Notes: generated by a model not told the origin, from the letters alone. A stretch of DNA of 64,000 nucleotides from Isoperla grammatica (GCA_945910005.1 OX246743.1:255501-319500), one strand, 5' to 3'. Shown: positions 9,478 to 20,615, counted from the first letter of the stretch. Numbers and translations: made by a program.

Positions 9478-9553
9478 TTTTTTTTTTATTTTTTTTTTTT
9501 TTTTTTATTAAATCGTTTCACACATACGTACAATATGAGAAATTGTTTAAATT

Positions 9554-9585
9554 CCCACTAAACCACATAGTGGTTTGTCAGTGGG
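9554..9585 (-). promoter_or_regulatory. 3' UTR bulged hairpin of LINE copy 1
   Basis: In element sense, CCCACT, GAC, AAACCAC, TAT, GTGGTTT, AGTGGG: a 6-bp outer stem, a one-sided 3-nt GAC bulge, a 7-bp inner stem and a 3-nt loop. It lies 47 bp before the poly-A. In several LINEs a 3' stem-loop is what the RT recognises on its own RNA; that role is inferred here. Confidence 0.7.
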
Positions 9586-9779
9586 ACAATCATATAATTA
9601 AAGTGCAGTATGCGGACTGGTCGTGACACACAAAAGATATAATTTATGATATATAGTTTATGTAATTTAAATATAATTTATGGTTAATAGAAATACAAAG
9701 AGAGTAGTTAAATACAAGAAATAGCATAAATACAATAAGTGGTTCGTTCAATGATAATTATATATGTACAAATATAAAT

Positions 9780-10446
9780 TTACCATGACTTATTCTCTAA
9801 ATAATTCAAATAATATAATCTACATTGCCGTTTAATAGTTGACAATTTGTCTGCGTATAATAGACCTCCTGGCAGTGAATTAAATACTCGTGGTACCACA
9901 GACTGCAAACGACGATCGCCGTACTTATTGTGTGACAAAGGCACAATGTAATGTCCCTTTGTCGCTGATCGGGTGATTTTCGAATGTATGTAGGGTCGTT
10001 TGTAGGTTGAGTCAAAGAAATGCTTAATTATTAAACGGTAATTATATTGTAAATCAACAGGTAAAATAGAATAGAAGCTGTAGATGAACGGAAAGTCTGG
10101 TTGAATGTAATATGTACTGCGGGGGTAAATCAATAAGAGTATACTTTTCTGTAAATTTAATAAGTTATTTAAAATATACCTTGACGCGTTTCCCCATGAC
10201 AGAATAGCATACGATATGGTTGCCTCCACCAGAGCAATATAAACGACACGGATCAAACCAAAAGGTAATATTGATTTTAAATTATATAACTGGTATGCAC
10301 AAGAACGAAGTTTTTTACATAGCATATTAATATGAGACTTCCAAGAAAAATCCTTGTCTACTAAAACTCCTAGGTACTTATGTTCAAGCACCGATTCAAT
10401 TTGTTTTTGACAATTGCAAATATTACCAGATTTCGATTTTAGTGCC

Positions 10447-10448
<2 letters not shown>
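9780..10448 (-). pseudogene. LINE ORF2 C-terminal fragment (copy 1)
   Basis: A 222-codon fragment from just after the RT palm to the stop. Visible features are EHKYLGVLVD with SWKSHI (RT thumb region, residues ~27-42 of the fragment) and VVPRVFNSLP near the C-terminus, a tail typical of Jockey/CR1-type ORF2. The RT active site is absent. The ATG at its 5' end coincides with the truncation point and is internal methionine in copy 2, so it is not a true start. Compared with copy 2 the C-terminus is three codons longer (KSW). Confidence 0.85.
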
Positions 10449-10482
<34 letters not shown>

Positions 10483-10519
10483 TAAAAATGATATTAATAA
10501 TAATGTTAATAATAATAAT

Positions 10520-10563
<44 letters not shown>
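10449..10563 (+). repeat. (AAT)n microsatellite between LINE copies 1 and 2
   Basis: Roughly 115 bp of AAT/TAA with a few AAAAT, GAT and GTT interruptions in its left half. It separates the 5' truncation of copy 1 from the poly-A of copy 2. Confidence 0.9.
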
Positions 10564-10597
<34 letters not shown>

Positions 10598-10642
10598 TAA
10601 ATCGTTTCACACATACGTACAATATGAGAAATTGTTTTAATT

Positions 10643-10674
10643 CCCACTAAACCACATAGTGGTTTGTCAGTGGG
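10643..10674 (-). promoter_or_regulatory. 3' UTR bulged hairpin of LINE copy 2
   Basis: Identical to the hairpin of copy 1: CCCACT/AGTGGG outer stem, GAC bulge, AAACCAC/GTGGTTT inner stem, again 47 bp from the poly-A. Confidence 0.7.
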
Positions 10675-10876
10675 ACAGTCATATAACTAAAGTGCAGTAT
10701 GCGGACTGGTCGTGACACACAAAAGATATAATTTATGATATATAGTTTATGTAATTTAAATATAATTTATGGTTAAATAGAAATACAAAGAGAGTAGTGA
10801 AATACAAGAAATAGCATAAATACAATAAGTGGTTCGTTCAATCATAATGATATATACAAATATAAATTTACCATGA

Positions 10877-12384
10877 CTAATTCTCTAAATAATTCAAATA
10901 ATATAATCTACATTGCCGTTTAATAGTTGACAATTTGTCTGCGTATAATAGACCTCCTGGCAGTGAATTAAATACTCGTGGTACCACAGACTGCAGACGA
11001 CGATCGCCGTACTTATTGTGTGACAAAGGCACAATGTAATGTCCCTTTGTCGCTGATCGGGTGATTTTCGAATGTATGTAGGGTCGTTTGTAGGTTGAGT
11101 CAAAGAAATGCTTAATTATTAAACGGTAATTATATTGTAAATCAACAGGTAAAATAGAATAGAAACTGTAGATGAACGGAAAGTCTGGTTGAATGTCATA
11201 TGTACTGCGGGGGTAAATCAATAAGAGTATACTTTTCTGTAAATTTAACAAGTTATTTAAAATATACCTTGACGCGTTTCCCCAAGACAGAATAGCATAC
11301 GATATGGTTGCCTCCACCAGAGCAATATAAACGACACGGATCAAACCAAAAGGTAATATTGATTTTAAATTATATAACTGGTATGCACAAGAACGAAGTT
11401 TTTTACATAGCATATTAATATGAGACTTCCAAGAAAAATCCTTGTCTACTAAAACTCCTAGGTACTTATGTTCAAGCACCGATTCAATTTGTTTTTGACA
11501 ATTGCAAATATTACCAGATTTCGATTTTAGTGCCATATTATGAATACAATCTATTGAATGAAACTTTATCTTTATTTCTGTGTTCCTATCTTTATTAAGT
11601 GGCATACAAATATGCACGAATTTAGTTTTTGACGAATTGACAACTAAAGATTTATCATGTGTCCAGCATTGTAAGTTACGGAAATCATCATTAATATAGA
11701 TTGTAGCTGTCGCGAGATCTCTGTGCACTGCAACAATTGCTGAATCGTCAGCAAAGAAAAAAGCTGCACACTTTTTAATTATATTCCCAATTTCATTTAC
11801 GTAAATTATGTAAAACTGTGGTCCCAGAATAGAACCTTGGGGAACTCCTGATTGAACGTTTTTAATGTTGCTAAAAGTTTTCCCTATTTTCACTGTTAAT
11901 GTTCGGTTGCTTAGATAACTATTGAACCATTTCAAAACGTTGCCTCTAACTCCAATTTTTTCTAATGATTCCAAAAGTTTTACGTGACTTATGGTGTCAA
12001 AGGCTTTCGTAAAATCAACAAACATTGCAATAACATGTAAGTTTTCATTAAGCTTTGTATTTATTAAATTTGTGAATTGAAGCAGGAGTTCCTCAGTACT
12101 TTTTCCTTTCTGATACCCAAACTGCTTATTATTTATTATTTTAAATTTAGTTAAATAATTTATGAGACGGTCAGCTATATAACGTTCTAAGATTTTCTCT
12201 ATTACTGATAATATTGCAATTGGACGATAATTTGAAAAGCACATATGGTCATTCTTTTTATAAATTGGCCTTACTATGGCCACTTTCATTTTTTGTGGAA
12301 CCTTCCCCTCTTTGATTGACAAGTTAATCAAATGCGCAATAACTGGAGAAATCTCACTTTTTATGTTTTTTATGTTTAATGTGT

Positions 12385-12385
<1 letters not shown>
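10877..12385 (-). pseudogene. LINE ORF2 fragment with reverse transcriptase domain (copy 2)
   Basis: The frame is open from the truncation at 12385 to the stop at 10879-10877. Numbered from the TTG at 12331, RT motifs are NYRPIAIL (34-41), FGYQKGKST (71-79), FVDFTKAFD (104-112, catalytic Asp106), SGVPQGSILGP (161-171), FADD (193-196, catalytic Asp pair), CWTHDKSLVVN with SSKTK (~222-237), and EHKYLGVLVD in the thumb. Upstream of the TTG the frame still reads ISPVIAHLINLSI, normal RT N-terminal sequence, so TTG is not a start. No internal stop or frameshift is present. The endonuclease is missing, so it cannot be autonomous. The family is Jockey/CR1-like; the finer clade is unresolved. Confidence 0.9.
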
Positions 12386-12386
<1 letters not shown>

Positions 12387-12422
<36 letters not shown>

Positions 12423-12428
12423 TAATAA
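12387..12428 (+). repeat. (AAT)n microsatellite between LINE copy 2 and the third LINE tail
   Basis: About 14 AAT units, one as GAT. It sits exactly between the 5' truncation of copy 2 and the poly-A of the next element. Confidence 0.9.
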
Positions 12429-12663
12429 TTTTTTTTTTTTTTTTTTTTTATTATAACAGTTATCATTTAAACAAAAGCACACAACATTTTTACACCTTTA
12501 TAAAATCCACAAAGCCCTTGAAAGGGCTTATCTGTGGCATAAACAAGAAAAGTACACTCAAATAATTAAACCGTAATGGCAGATAACCAAAAAGTCAAAT
12601 AATATACAAAAAAACAACTGAACGACAAAAACTGAAAAACAAACATATATACAGAGAAAAAAT
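12429..12663 (-). mobile_element. Third LINE: short 3' UTR fragment of a different element
   Basis: Poly-T at 12429-12449 followed by about 210 bp with no coding sequence, ending at another (AAT)n tract. It has no sequence similarity by eye to the 3' UTR of copies 1 and 2, yet it has the same orientation, a poly-A tail, a bulged hairpin near the tail, and AAT flanks. It is best read as a heavily 5'-truncated LINE, or a SINE that borrowed a LINE tail. Confidence 0.65.
12507..12537 (-). promoter_or_regulatory. 3' bulged hairpin of the third LINE
   Basis: In element sense, CCACA, GAT, AAGCCCTT, TC, AAGGGCTT, TGTGG: a 5-bp outer stem, a one-sided GAT bulge and an 8-bp inner stem, with the terminal pairs likely opening to enlarge the loop. 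It lies 57 bp before the poly-A. Architecture and bulge position match the hairpins of copies 1 and 2 although the stem sequences differ. Confidence 0.65.
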
Positions 12664-12830
<167 letters not shown>

Positions 12831-12837
12831 CCACAAA

Positions 12838-13320
12838 CTGTCTCTTAACAATAGATATATATTGTTAACTGTCCTCTGAGAGGCATTATACCCTTCTGTC
12901 TCTCTACAATGGATATATACTGTCCTCTGAGAGGCATTAGACCCTTCTGTCTCTCTACAATGGACATATACTGTTAACTGTCCTCTGAGAGGCATTATAC
13001 CCTTCTGTCTCTCTACAATGGATATATACTGTCCTCTGAGAGGCATTATACCCTTCTGTCTCTCTACAATGGATATATACTGTCCTCTGAAAGGCATTAG
13101 TCCCTTCTGTCTCTCTACAATGGATATATACTGTCCTCTGAGAGGCATTAGACCCTTCTGTCTCTTTACAATGGATATATACTGTCCTCTGAAAGGCATT
13201 AGACCCTTCTGTCTCTCTACAATGGATATATACTGTCCTCTGAAAGGCATTAGACCCTTATGTCTCTTTACAATGGATATATACTGTCCTCTGAAAGGCA
13301 TTATACCCTTCTGTCTCTCT
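12838..13320 (+). repeat. 51-bp tandem repeat, ~9 copies
   Basis: The unit contains TGTCCTCTGAGAGGCATTA, CCCTTCTGTCTCTCTACAA and TGGATATATAC. Nine copies of the CCTCTGARAGGCATT core are countable. Two left-hand copies carry a 7-bp insertion giving TGTTAACTGTCC. The leftmost copy is degenerate. With a 51-bp period (17 codons) all copies stay in frame on both strands; the resulting 17-residue repeats are not supported as protein. Confidence 0.93.
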
Positions 13321-13536
13321 ATTCTTTACTACGTCACTGGCTTTATTCACTGCTACGCACCAACTCAGTGTTTAGTATTAATAACGCACAGAGAGAGAAG
13401 AATGCAATATCTCCTTCCTCACTTCCATACAGAGGGCGTGGATTGTTGCGATTAATTATTTTACAAAATCTTGGCACATGCGCGCGGCGAGTGAATTAAA
13501 TCAATTGGATGGCGTTATAGGTCTGTTCTCTGAGAG

Positions 13537-13570
13537 CCCCTCCCCCTCCCCCCCCCCCCCCCCCCGCCCC
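13537..13570 (+). repeat. C-rich tract
   Basis: Long C run with two T and one G interruption, on the plus strand like the other tracts. Confidence 0.85.
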
Positions 13571-13764
13571 ACACGCGGATATCACCCACAACCGCTGCTC
13601 GGTTGGGGTGCAAGGGAACAGTCACAATACTATTGCGGTAAGACGCGGGGGGACACCTGTTCGATACCGGCCATCGGCCACCTTGAATGATGGTTATTTC
13701 TGAGTTCTGTCAGTCACGAGGCGAATGCTGTGATTGAATCCTTCTATAACAGTCGGTGTCGGGT

Positions 13765-14275
13765 AAGTTCCCCCAAAAAAGGAACTTTCAAAAGTTAAGT
13801 TACTCTGTGTTTAAAAAGAACTTTTAAAGTTACAGTTCCTCAAAAAATAAAAACTTTTGTGCGTTCCTGAAATATGTAAAGTTCGTTTCACGAAAAAAAT
13901 ACTAGCTTTAGCCGCGTAACCCCCCCCCCCCCCACCCCCACCCGCCTCACGTGCTTTGATCGCAAGACACGTTGACCCATCGAGGTCCCGTTGTCCACTC
14001 AGGGTGATGAAGGAACAATATTTAGTTGCAATGGCGGTTTTTATAAACTTCTCGAAAAATGGAAGGAATTTTTAATTTCTATAATTCTAGTTCCCCAAAA
14101 TAAGTAACTTGATTTCAAATGTTGCTGGAATGCCGAATAATGGTTGTAATAAAATATGCCTTATGAAATGATAGGAACTTTACGATATTTTTAAAGAAGT
14201 TCCCCGAAATTGGGAACTTTTGTGTTAAAAGTTCTCGGAAAAGGAACGCCTTCCTTTGTACAAGTTCCTAATCAA
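13765..14275 (+). repeat. Dispersed repeat region dense in GGAACTT / AAGTTCC
   Basis: The words GGAACTT, AAGTTCC, GTTCCT and AACTTTT recur many times in both orientations. The left part (13765-13890) parallels 6292-6400. The right part includes GAAGTTCCCC and GGGAACTTTTG, which form an inverted pair near 14200-14222. Boundaries are approximate and the class is unknown. Confidence 0.45.
13919..13944 (+). repeat. C-rich tract
   Basis: A C run with two A interruptions inside the dispersed repeat. Confidence 0.85.
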
Positions 14276-14559
14276 CACCGCTAACATCCCTGGGTCATTA
14301 CAAGATGAAATACACATTACGTAAACTATGTAGCGCTTTAGGTGACTCACTTTTATATTATATTTATATGCATAATAAAACATGTCACAAATTACCTAGA
14401 GATACCTGAAATAGGACTAGAAAGCAAGTACCGTTCTTATCTCGGTCAGAATATCAGAATACACGCACTCACACTTATAATGATCGCGCTTCACACACTG
14501 TATTAAACAATGCATAACATAATAATCTTAGCTCAATCTTATCTACAAAATTTCAACCA

Positions 14560-14895
14560 TTTTTGGTTTTCCTTCGTTTCTGGCATATTACGGTATTTCT
14601 TTTTATTTCATGCAATCTATTCCAAAAATAATTTTCTTTCTATCCGATGGTGAAGATCACTATAAATTCATTATTTTGCTTTTAAACAAATAAGAAACTT
14701 CGTGCTTTCCTTCGTTTCTTGCGTAATGGTATTTCTTTTTATTTCTCATAATCTATTGCAAAAAAAATTATCTTTCTTTCCAATGGTAAAGATCACTAGA
14801 CATTCATAAATAATAGACACATTTCTGGCTTTCCTTCGTTTCTTGCGTAATATGGTATTCTTTTTATTTCTCACAATTTATTCAAAACAGCTTAC
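14560..14895 (+). repeat. Degenerate tandem repeat, ~125-138 bp period, ~2.6 copies
   Basis: CCTTCGTTTC recurs at 14571, 14709 and 14833. Each is followed by a GCRTAATATGGTATT-like stretch, TTTTTATTTC and a CAAT(C/T)TATT motif; the first two copies continue with a TTCTTTC block and AAGATCACTA. Copies have diverged and carry indels. No coding signal. Confidence 0.75.
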
Positions 14896-14952
14896 TCCGC
14901 GTTAACGTATCTTCTCCTTGAAGTGATAAGCTCACTGCCTGACTACACCGAC

Positions 14953-15139
14953 TTTTTTTTTTTTTTTAAGCATCAAGTTAAATCTTAAAACCAAATCCTA
15001 AACAGCTATAAACAGTTGTTTGTCCCCTACATTTATTAAGTGCGTATTAACAAGCACACAACTTCGCGGTGTGAAATCCAAAAGTTAAACAAACTCCACC
15101 GGGACTCGATCACAGGTCTCCCACTCGCCGGGCGGGGGA
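14953..15139 (-). mobile_element. Probable tRNA-derived SINE, 5' end lost at the satellite junction
   Basis: A 15-T run (14953-14967) is a poly-A tail in minus sense. About 140 bp upstream of it in that sense is a perfect match to the tRNA-gene B-box pattern (GATCGAGTC), set in a tRNA-like context (GTGGGAGACCTGTGATCGAG, then TCCCGGTGGAG). The satellite starts where the A box and 5' half would be. Size and layout suit a tRNA-type SINE. The tail family is not recognised and the T-stem is imperfect, so this is a moderate call. Confidence 0.4.
15103..15111 (-). promoter_or_regulatory. Pol III B-box-like motif
   Basis: GATCGAGTC fits GWTCRANNC. No A box is found in the remaining sequence, consistent with 5' truncation by the satellite. 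Confidence 0.4.
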
Positions 15140-15194
15140 TGTACAGTGTACAATGTACGTACACCCATTACAGAGCTTTGTTATCACGCCGTCC
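15140..15194 (+). repeat. Left boundary: truncated, degenerate first satellite unit
   Basis: The first unit retains GTACGTACACC joined directly to a CATTACAGAGCTTTG segment, lacking the middle of the monomer, and begins with the extra palindromic sequence GTACAGTGTACAATGTAC. The following ~8 units are all of the long type. Confidence 0.8.
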
Positions 15195-15840
15195 ACAGCG
15201 CTCTTGTCTACGAGGACTGTACGTACACCTGTAAGGCGTATTCAGGCGATGCATACCCGTTACAGAGCTTTGTTCTCAAGCCGTCCACAGCGCTCTTGTC
15301 TACGGGTACTGTACGTACACCTGTAAGGCGTATTCAGGCGATGCATACCCGTTACAGAGCTTTGTTCTCACGCCGCCCACAGCGCTCTTGTCTACGGGGA
15401 CTGTACGTACACCTGTAAGGCGTATTCAGGCGATGCATACCCGTTACAGAGCTTTGTTCTCACGCCGTCCACAGCGCTCTTGTCTACGGGGACTGTACGT
15501 ACACCTGTAAGGCGTATTCAGGCGATGCATACCCGTTACAGAGCTTTGTTCTCACGCCGTCAACAGCGCTCTTGTCTACGGGGACTGTACGTACACCTGT
15601 AAGGCGTATTCAGGCGATGCATACCCGTTACAGAGCTTTGTTCTCAAGCCGTCCACAGCGCTCTTGTCTACGAGGACTGTACGTACACCTGTAAGGCGTA
15701 TTCAGGCGATGCATACCCGTTACAGAGCTTTGTTCTCAAGCCGTCCACAGCGCTCTTGTCTACGGGTACTGTACGTACACCTGTAAGGCGTATTCAGGCG
15801 ATGCATACCCGTTACAGAGCTTTGTTCTCACGCCGTCCAC
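15195..15840 (+). repeat. Satellite sub-block of long units with 460-bp duplication
   Basis: A two-unit motif (CTACGAGGACT, then an AAGCCGTCC insert with CTACGGGTACT) occurs at 15211 and again exactly 460 bp later at 15671. 460 equals five 92-bp units. Confidence 0.8.
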
Positions 15841-17879
15841 AGCGCTCTTGTCTACGGGGACTGTACGTACACCTGTAAGGCGTATTCAGGCGATGCATAC
15901 CCGTTACAGAGCTTTGTTATCACAGCGCTGCGCTCTTGTCTACGGGGACTGTACGTACACCTGTAAGGCGTATTCAGGCGATGCATACCCGTTACAGAGC
16001 TTTGTTCTCACGCCGCACACAGCGCTCTTGTCTACGGGGACTGTACGTACACCTGTAAGGCGTATTCAGGCGATGCATACCCGTTACAGAGCTTTGTTCT
16101 CACAGCGCTCTTGTCTACGGGGACTGTACGTACACCTGTAAGGCGTATTCAGGCGATGCATACCCGTTACAGAGCTTTGTTCTCACAGCGCTCTTGTCTA
16201 CGGGGACTGTACGTACACCTGTAAGGCGTATTCAGGCGATGCATACCCGTTACAGAGCTTTGTTCTCACAGCGCTCTTGTCTACGGGGACTGTACGTACA
16301 CCTGTAAGGCGTATTCAGGCGATGCATACCCGTTACAGAGCTTTGTTCTCACAGCGCTCTTGTCTACGGGGACTGTACGTACACCTGTAAGGCGTATTCA
16401 GGCGATGCGTACCCGTTACAGAGCTTTGTTCTCACAGCGCTCTTGTCTACGGGGACTGTACGTACACCTGTAAGGCGTATTCAGGCGATGCATACCCGTT
16501 ACAGAGCTTTGTTATCACAGCGCTGCGCTCTTGTCTACGGGGACTGTACGTACACCTGTAAGGCGTATTCAGGCGATGCATACCCGTTACAGAGCTTTGT
16601 TCTCACAGCGCTCTTGTCTACGGGGACTGTACGTACACCTGTAAGGCGTATTCAGGCGATGCATACCCGTTACAGAGCTTTGTTCTCACAGCGCTCTTGT
16701 CTACGGGGACTGTACGTACACCTGTAAGGCGTATTCAGGCGATGCATACCCGTTACAGAGCTTTGTTCTCACAGCGCTCTTGTCTACGGGGACTGTACGT
16801 ACACCTGTAAGGCGTATTCAGGCGATGCATACCCGTTACAGAGCTTTGTTCTCACAGCGCTCTTGTCTACGGGGACTGTACGTACACCTGTAAGGCGTAT
16901 TCAGGCGATGCATACCCGTTACAGAGCTTTGTTCTCACGCCGTCCACAGCGCTCTTGTCTACGGGGACTGTACGTACACCTGTAAGGCGTATTCAGGCGA
17001 TGCATACCCGTTACAGAGCTTTGTTCTCACAGCGCTCTTGTCTACGGGGACTGTACGTACACCTGTAAGGCGTATTCAGGCGATGCATACCCGTTACAGA
17101 GCTTTGTTCTCACGCCGCACACAGCGCTCTTGTCTACGGGGACTGTACGTACACCTGTAAGGCGTATTCAGGCGATGCATACCCGTTACAGAGCTTTGTT
17201 CTCACAGCGCTCTTGTCTACGGGGACTGTACGTACACCTGTAAGGCGTATTCAGGCGATGCATACCCGTTACAGAGCTTTGTTCTCACAGCGCTCTTGTC
17301 TACGGGGACTGTACGTACACCTGTAAGGCGTATTCAGGCGATGCATACCCGTTACAGAGCTTTGTTCTCACAGCGCTCTTGTCTACGGGGACTGTACGTA
17401 AACCTGTAAGGCGTATTCAGGCGATGCATACCCGTTACAGAGCTTTGTTCTCACAGCGCTCTTGTCTACGGGGACTGTACATACACCTGTAAGGCGTATT
17501 CAGGCGATGCATACCCGTTACAGAGCTTTGTTCTCACGCCGCCCACAGCGCTCTTGTCTACGGGGACTGTACGTACACCTGTAAGGCGTATTCAGGCGAT
17601 GCATACCCGTTACAGAGCTTTGTTCTCACGCCGTCCACAGCGCTCTTGTCTACGGGGACTGTACGTACACCTGTAAGGCGTATTCAGGCGATGCATACCC
17701 GTTACAGAGCTTTGTTCTCACAGCGCTCTTGTCTACGGGGACTGTACGTACACCTGTAAGGCGTATTCAGGCGATGCATACCCGTTACAGAGCTTTGTTC
17801 TCACAGCGCTCTTGTCTACGGGGACTGTACGTACACCTGTAAGGCGTATTCAGACGATGCATACCCGTTACAGAGCTTT

Positions 17880-18500
17880 GTTCTCACAGCGCTCTTGTCT
17901 ACGGGGACTGTACGTACACCTGTAAGGCGTATTCAGACGATGCATACCCGTTACAGAGCTTTGTTCTCACGCCGCCCACAGCGCTCTTGTCTACGAGGAC
18001 TGTACGTACACCTGTAAGGCGTATTCAGGCGATGCATACCCGTTACAGAGCTTTGTTCTCACGCCGCCCACAGCGCTCTTGTCTACGGGGACTGTACGTA
18101 CACCTGTAAGGCGTATTCAGGCGATGCATACCCGTTACAGAGCTTTGTTCTCACAGCGCTCTTGTCTACGGGGACTGTACGTACACCTGTAAGGCGTATT
18201 CAGGCGATGCATACCCGTTACAGAGCTTTGTTCTCACAGCGCTCTTGTCTACGGGGACTGTACGTACACCTGTAAGGCGTATTCAGACGATGCATACCCG
18301 TTACAGAGCTTTGTTCTCACGCCGCCCACAGCGCTCTTGTCTACGAGGACTGTACGTACACCTGTAAGGCGTATTCAGGCGATGCATACCCGTTACAGAG
18401 CTTTGTTCTCACGCCGCCCACAGCGCTCTTGTCTACGGGGACTGTACGTACACCTGTAAGGCGTATTCAGGCGATGCATACCCGTTACAGAGCTTTGTTC
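17880..18500 (+). repeat. Satellite higher-order repeat, 350-bp period
   Basis: A CAGACGATG unit, then a GCCGCCC insert with CTACGAGGACT, occurs at 17931 and at 18281. The 350-bp offset equals two short plus two long units. Flanking unit order also matches. Confidence 0.8.
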
Positions 18501-19199
18501 TCACAGCGCTCTTGTCTACGGGGACTGTACGTACACCTGTAAGGCGTATTCAGGCGATGCATACCCGTTACAGAGCTTTGTTCTCACAGCGCTCTTGTCT
18601 ACGGGTACTGTACGCACACCTGTAAGGCGTATTCAGGCGATGCATACCCGTTACAGAGCTTTGTTCTCACGCCGTCCACAGCGCTCTTGTCTACGGGGAC
18701 TGTACGTACACCTGTAAGGCGTATTCAGGCGATGCATACCCGTTACAGAGCTTTGTTCTCACAGCGCTCTTGTCTACGGGGACTGTACGTACACCTGTAA
18801 GGCGTATTCAGGCGATGCATACCCGTTACAGAGCTTTGTTCTCACAGCGCTCTTGTCTACGGGGACTGTACGTACACCTGTAAGGCGTATTCAGGCGATG
18901 CATACCCGTTACAGAGCTTTGTTCTCACAGCGCTCTTGTCTACGGGTACTGTACGTACACCTGTAAGGCGTATTCAGGCGATGCATACCCGTTACAGAGC
19001 TTTGTTCTCACGCCGCCCACAGCGCTCTTGTCTACGGGGACTGTACGTACACCTGTAAGGCGTATTCAGGCGATGCATACCCGTTACAGAGCTTTGTTCT
19101 CACAGCGCTCTTGTCTACGGGGACTGTACGTACACCTGTAAGGCGTATTCAGGCGATGCATACCCGTTACAGAGCTTTGTTCTCACAGCGCTCTTGTCT

Positions 19200-20615
19200 A
19201 CGGGGACTGTACGTACACCTGTAAGGCGTATTCAGGCGATGCATACCCGTTACAGAGCTTTGTTCTCACGCCGTCCACAGCGCTCTTGTCTACGGGGACT
19301 GTACGTACACCTGTAAGGCGTATTGAGGCGATGCATACCCGTTACAGAGCTTTGTTCTCACGCGCTCTTGTCTACGGTGACTGTACGTACACCTGTAAGG
19401 CGTATTTAGGCGATGCATACCCGTTACAGAGCTTTGTTCTCACGCCGTCCACAGCGCTCTTGTCTACGGGGACTGTACGTACACCTGTAAGGCGTATTCA
19501 GGCGATGCATACCCGTTACAGAGCTTTGTTATCACAGCGCTCTTGTCTACGGGGACTGTACGTACACCTGTAAGGCGTATTCAGGCGATGCATACCCGTT
19601 ACAGAGCTTTGTTCTCACGCCGTCCACAGCGCTCTTGTCTACGGGGACTGTACGTACACCTGTAAGGCGTATTCAGGCGATGCATACCCGTTACAGAGCT
19701 TTGTTCTCACAGCGCTCTTGTCTACGGGGACTGTACGTACACCTGTAAGGCGTATTCAGGCGATGCATACCCGTTACAGAGCTTTGTTCTCACAGCGCTC
19801 TTGTCTACGGGGACTGTACGTACACCTGTAAGGCGTATTGAGGCGATGCATACCCGTTACAGAGCTTTGTTCTCACAGCGCTCTTGTCTACGGGGACTGT
19901 ACGTACACCTGTAAGGCGTATTCAGGCGATGCATACCCGTTACAGAGCTTTGTTCTCACGCCGCCCACAGCGCTCTTGTCTACGGGGACTGTACGTACAC
20001 CTGTAAGGCGTATTCAGGCGATGCATACCCGTTACAGAGCTTTGTTCTCACGCCGTCCACAGCGCTCTTGTCTACGGGGACTGTACGTACACCTGTAAGG
20101 CGTATTGAGGCGATGCATACCCGTTACAGAGCTTTGTTCTCACGCGCTCTTGTCTACGGTGACTGTACGTACACCTGTAAGGCGTATTTAGGCGATGCAT
20201 ACCCGTTACAGAGCTTTGTTCTCACGCCGTCCACAGCGCTCTTGTCTACGGGGACTGTACGTACACCTGTAAGGCGTATTCAGGCGATGCATACCCGTTA
20301 CAGAGCTTTGTTATCACAGCGCTCTTGTCTACGGGGACTGTACGTACACCTGTAAGGCGTATTCAGGCGATGCATACCCGTTACAGAGCTTTGTTCTCAC
20401 GCCGTCCACAGCGCTCTTGTCTACGGGGACTGTACGTACACCTGTAAGGCGTATTCAGGCGATGCATACCCGTTACAGAGCTTTGTTCTCACAGCGCTCT
20501 TGTCTACGGGGACTGTACGTACACCTGTAAGGCGTATTCAGGCGATGCATACCCGTTACAGAGCTTTGTTCTCACAGCGCTCTTGTCTACGGGGACTGTA
20601 CGTACACCTGTAAGG
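19200..20615 (+). repeat. Satellite higher-order repeat, 782-bp period (nine units)
   Basis: The rare series GTATTGAGG, the 82-bp CTCACGCGCTC unit, CTACGGTGACT, GTATTTAGG and TTATCACAGC is found at 19321-19540 and again 782 bp later. 782 equals nine units (four long, one 82-bp, four short). This is a recent segmental duplication. Confidence 0.85.

Larger units (their letters stand above)
9477..10448 (-). mobile_element. Jockey/CR1-superfamily LINE, copy 1 (5'-truncated 3' end)
   Basis: Poly-T at 9477-9506 is the poly-A tail of a minus-strand element. The 3' UTR (9507-9779) and the C-terminal 222 codons of ORF2 follow. Sequence 9507-10448 aligns along its whole length with 10596-11536 of copy 2 (942 against 941 bp), with only scattered substitutions. 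At 10449 homology stops abruptly and (AAT)n begins, which marks the 5' truncation. It appears to have landed in the microsatellite next to the tail of copy 2. Confidence 0.9.
10564..12386 (-). mobile_element. Jockey/CR1-superfamily LINE, copy 2 (5'-truncated, RT core kept)
   Basis: Poly-T at 10564-10595 (tail), 3' UTR 10596-10876 and an ORF2 fragment to 12385. The 5' end abuts (AAT)n at about 12387; the endonuclease and ORF1 are missing. No target-site duplication is discernible because both flanks are AAT repeat. Confidence 0.92.
13321..14560. other. Non-coding DNA, no gene recognised
   Basis: Contains C-rich tracts at 13537-13570 and 13919-13944 and a GGAACTT-rich dispersed repeat at about 13765-14275. 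A single match to the tRNA B-box pattern (GTTCGATAC, 13659-13667, plus strand) has no A-box partner and no cloverleaf that I can draw. Confidence 0.55.

Noticed and set aside
13659..13667. tRNA gene suggested by a B-box match (GTTCGATAC)
   Set aside because: No A box at the right distance and no cloverleaf; a single nine-base pattern match is expected by chance.
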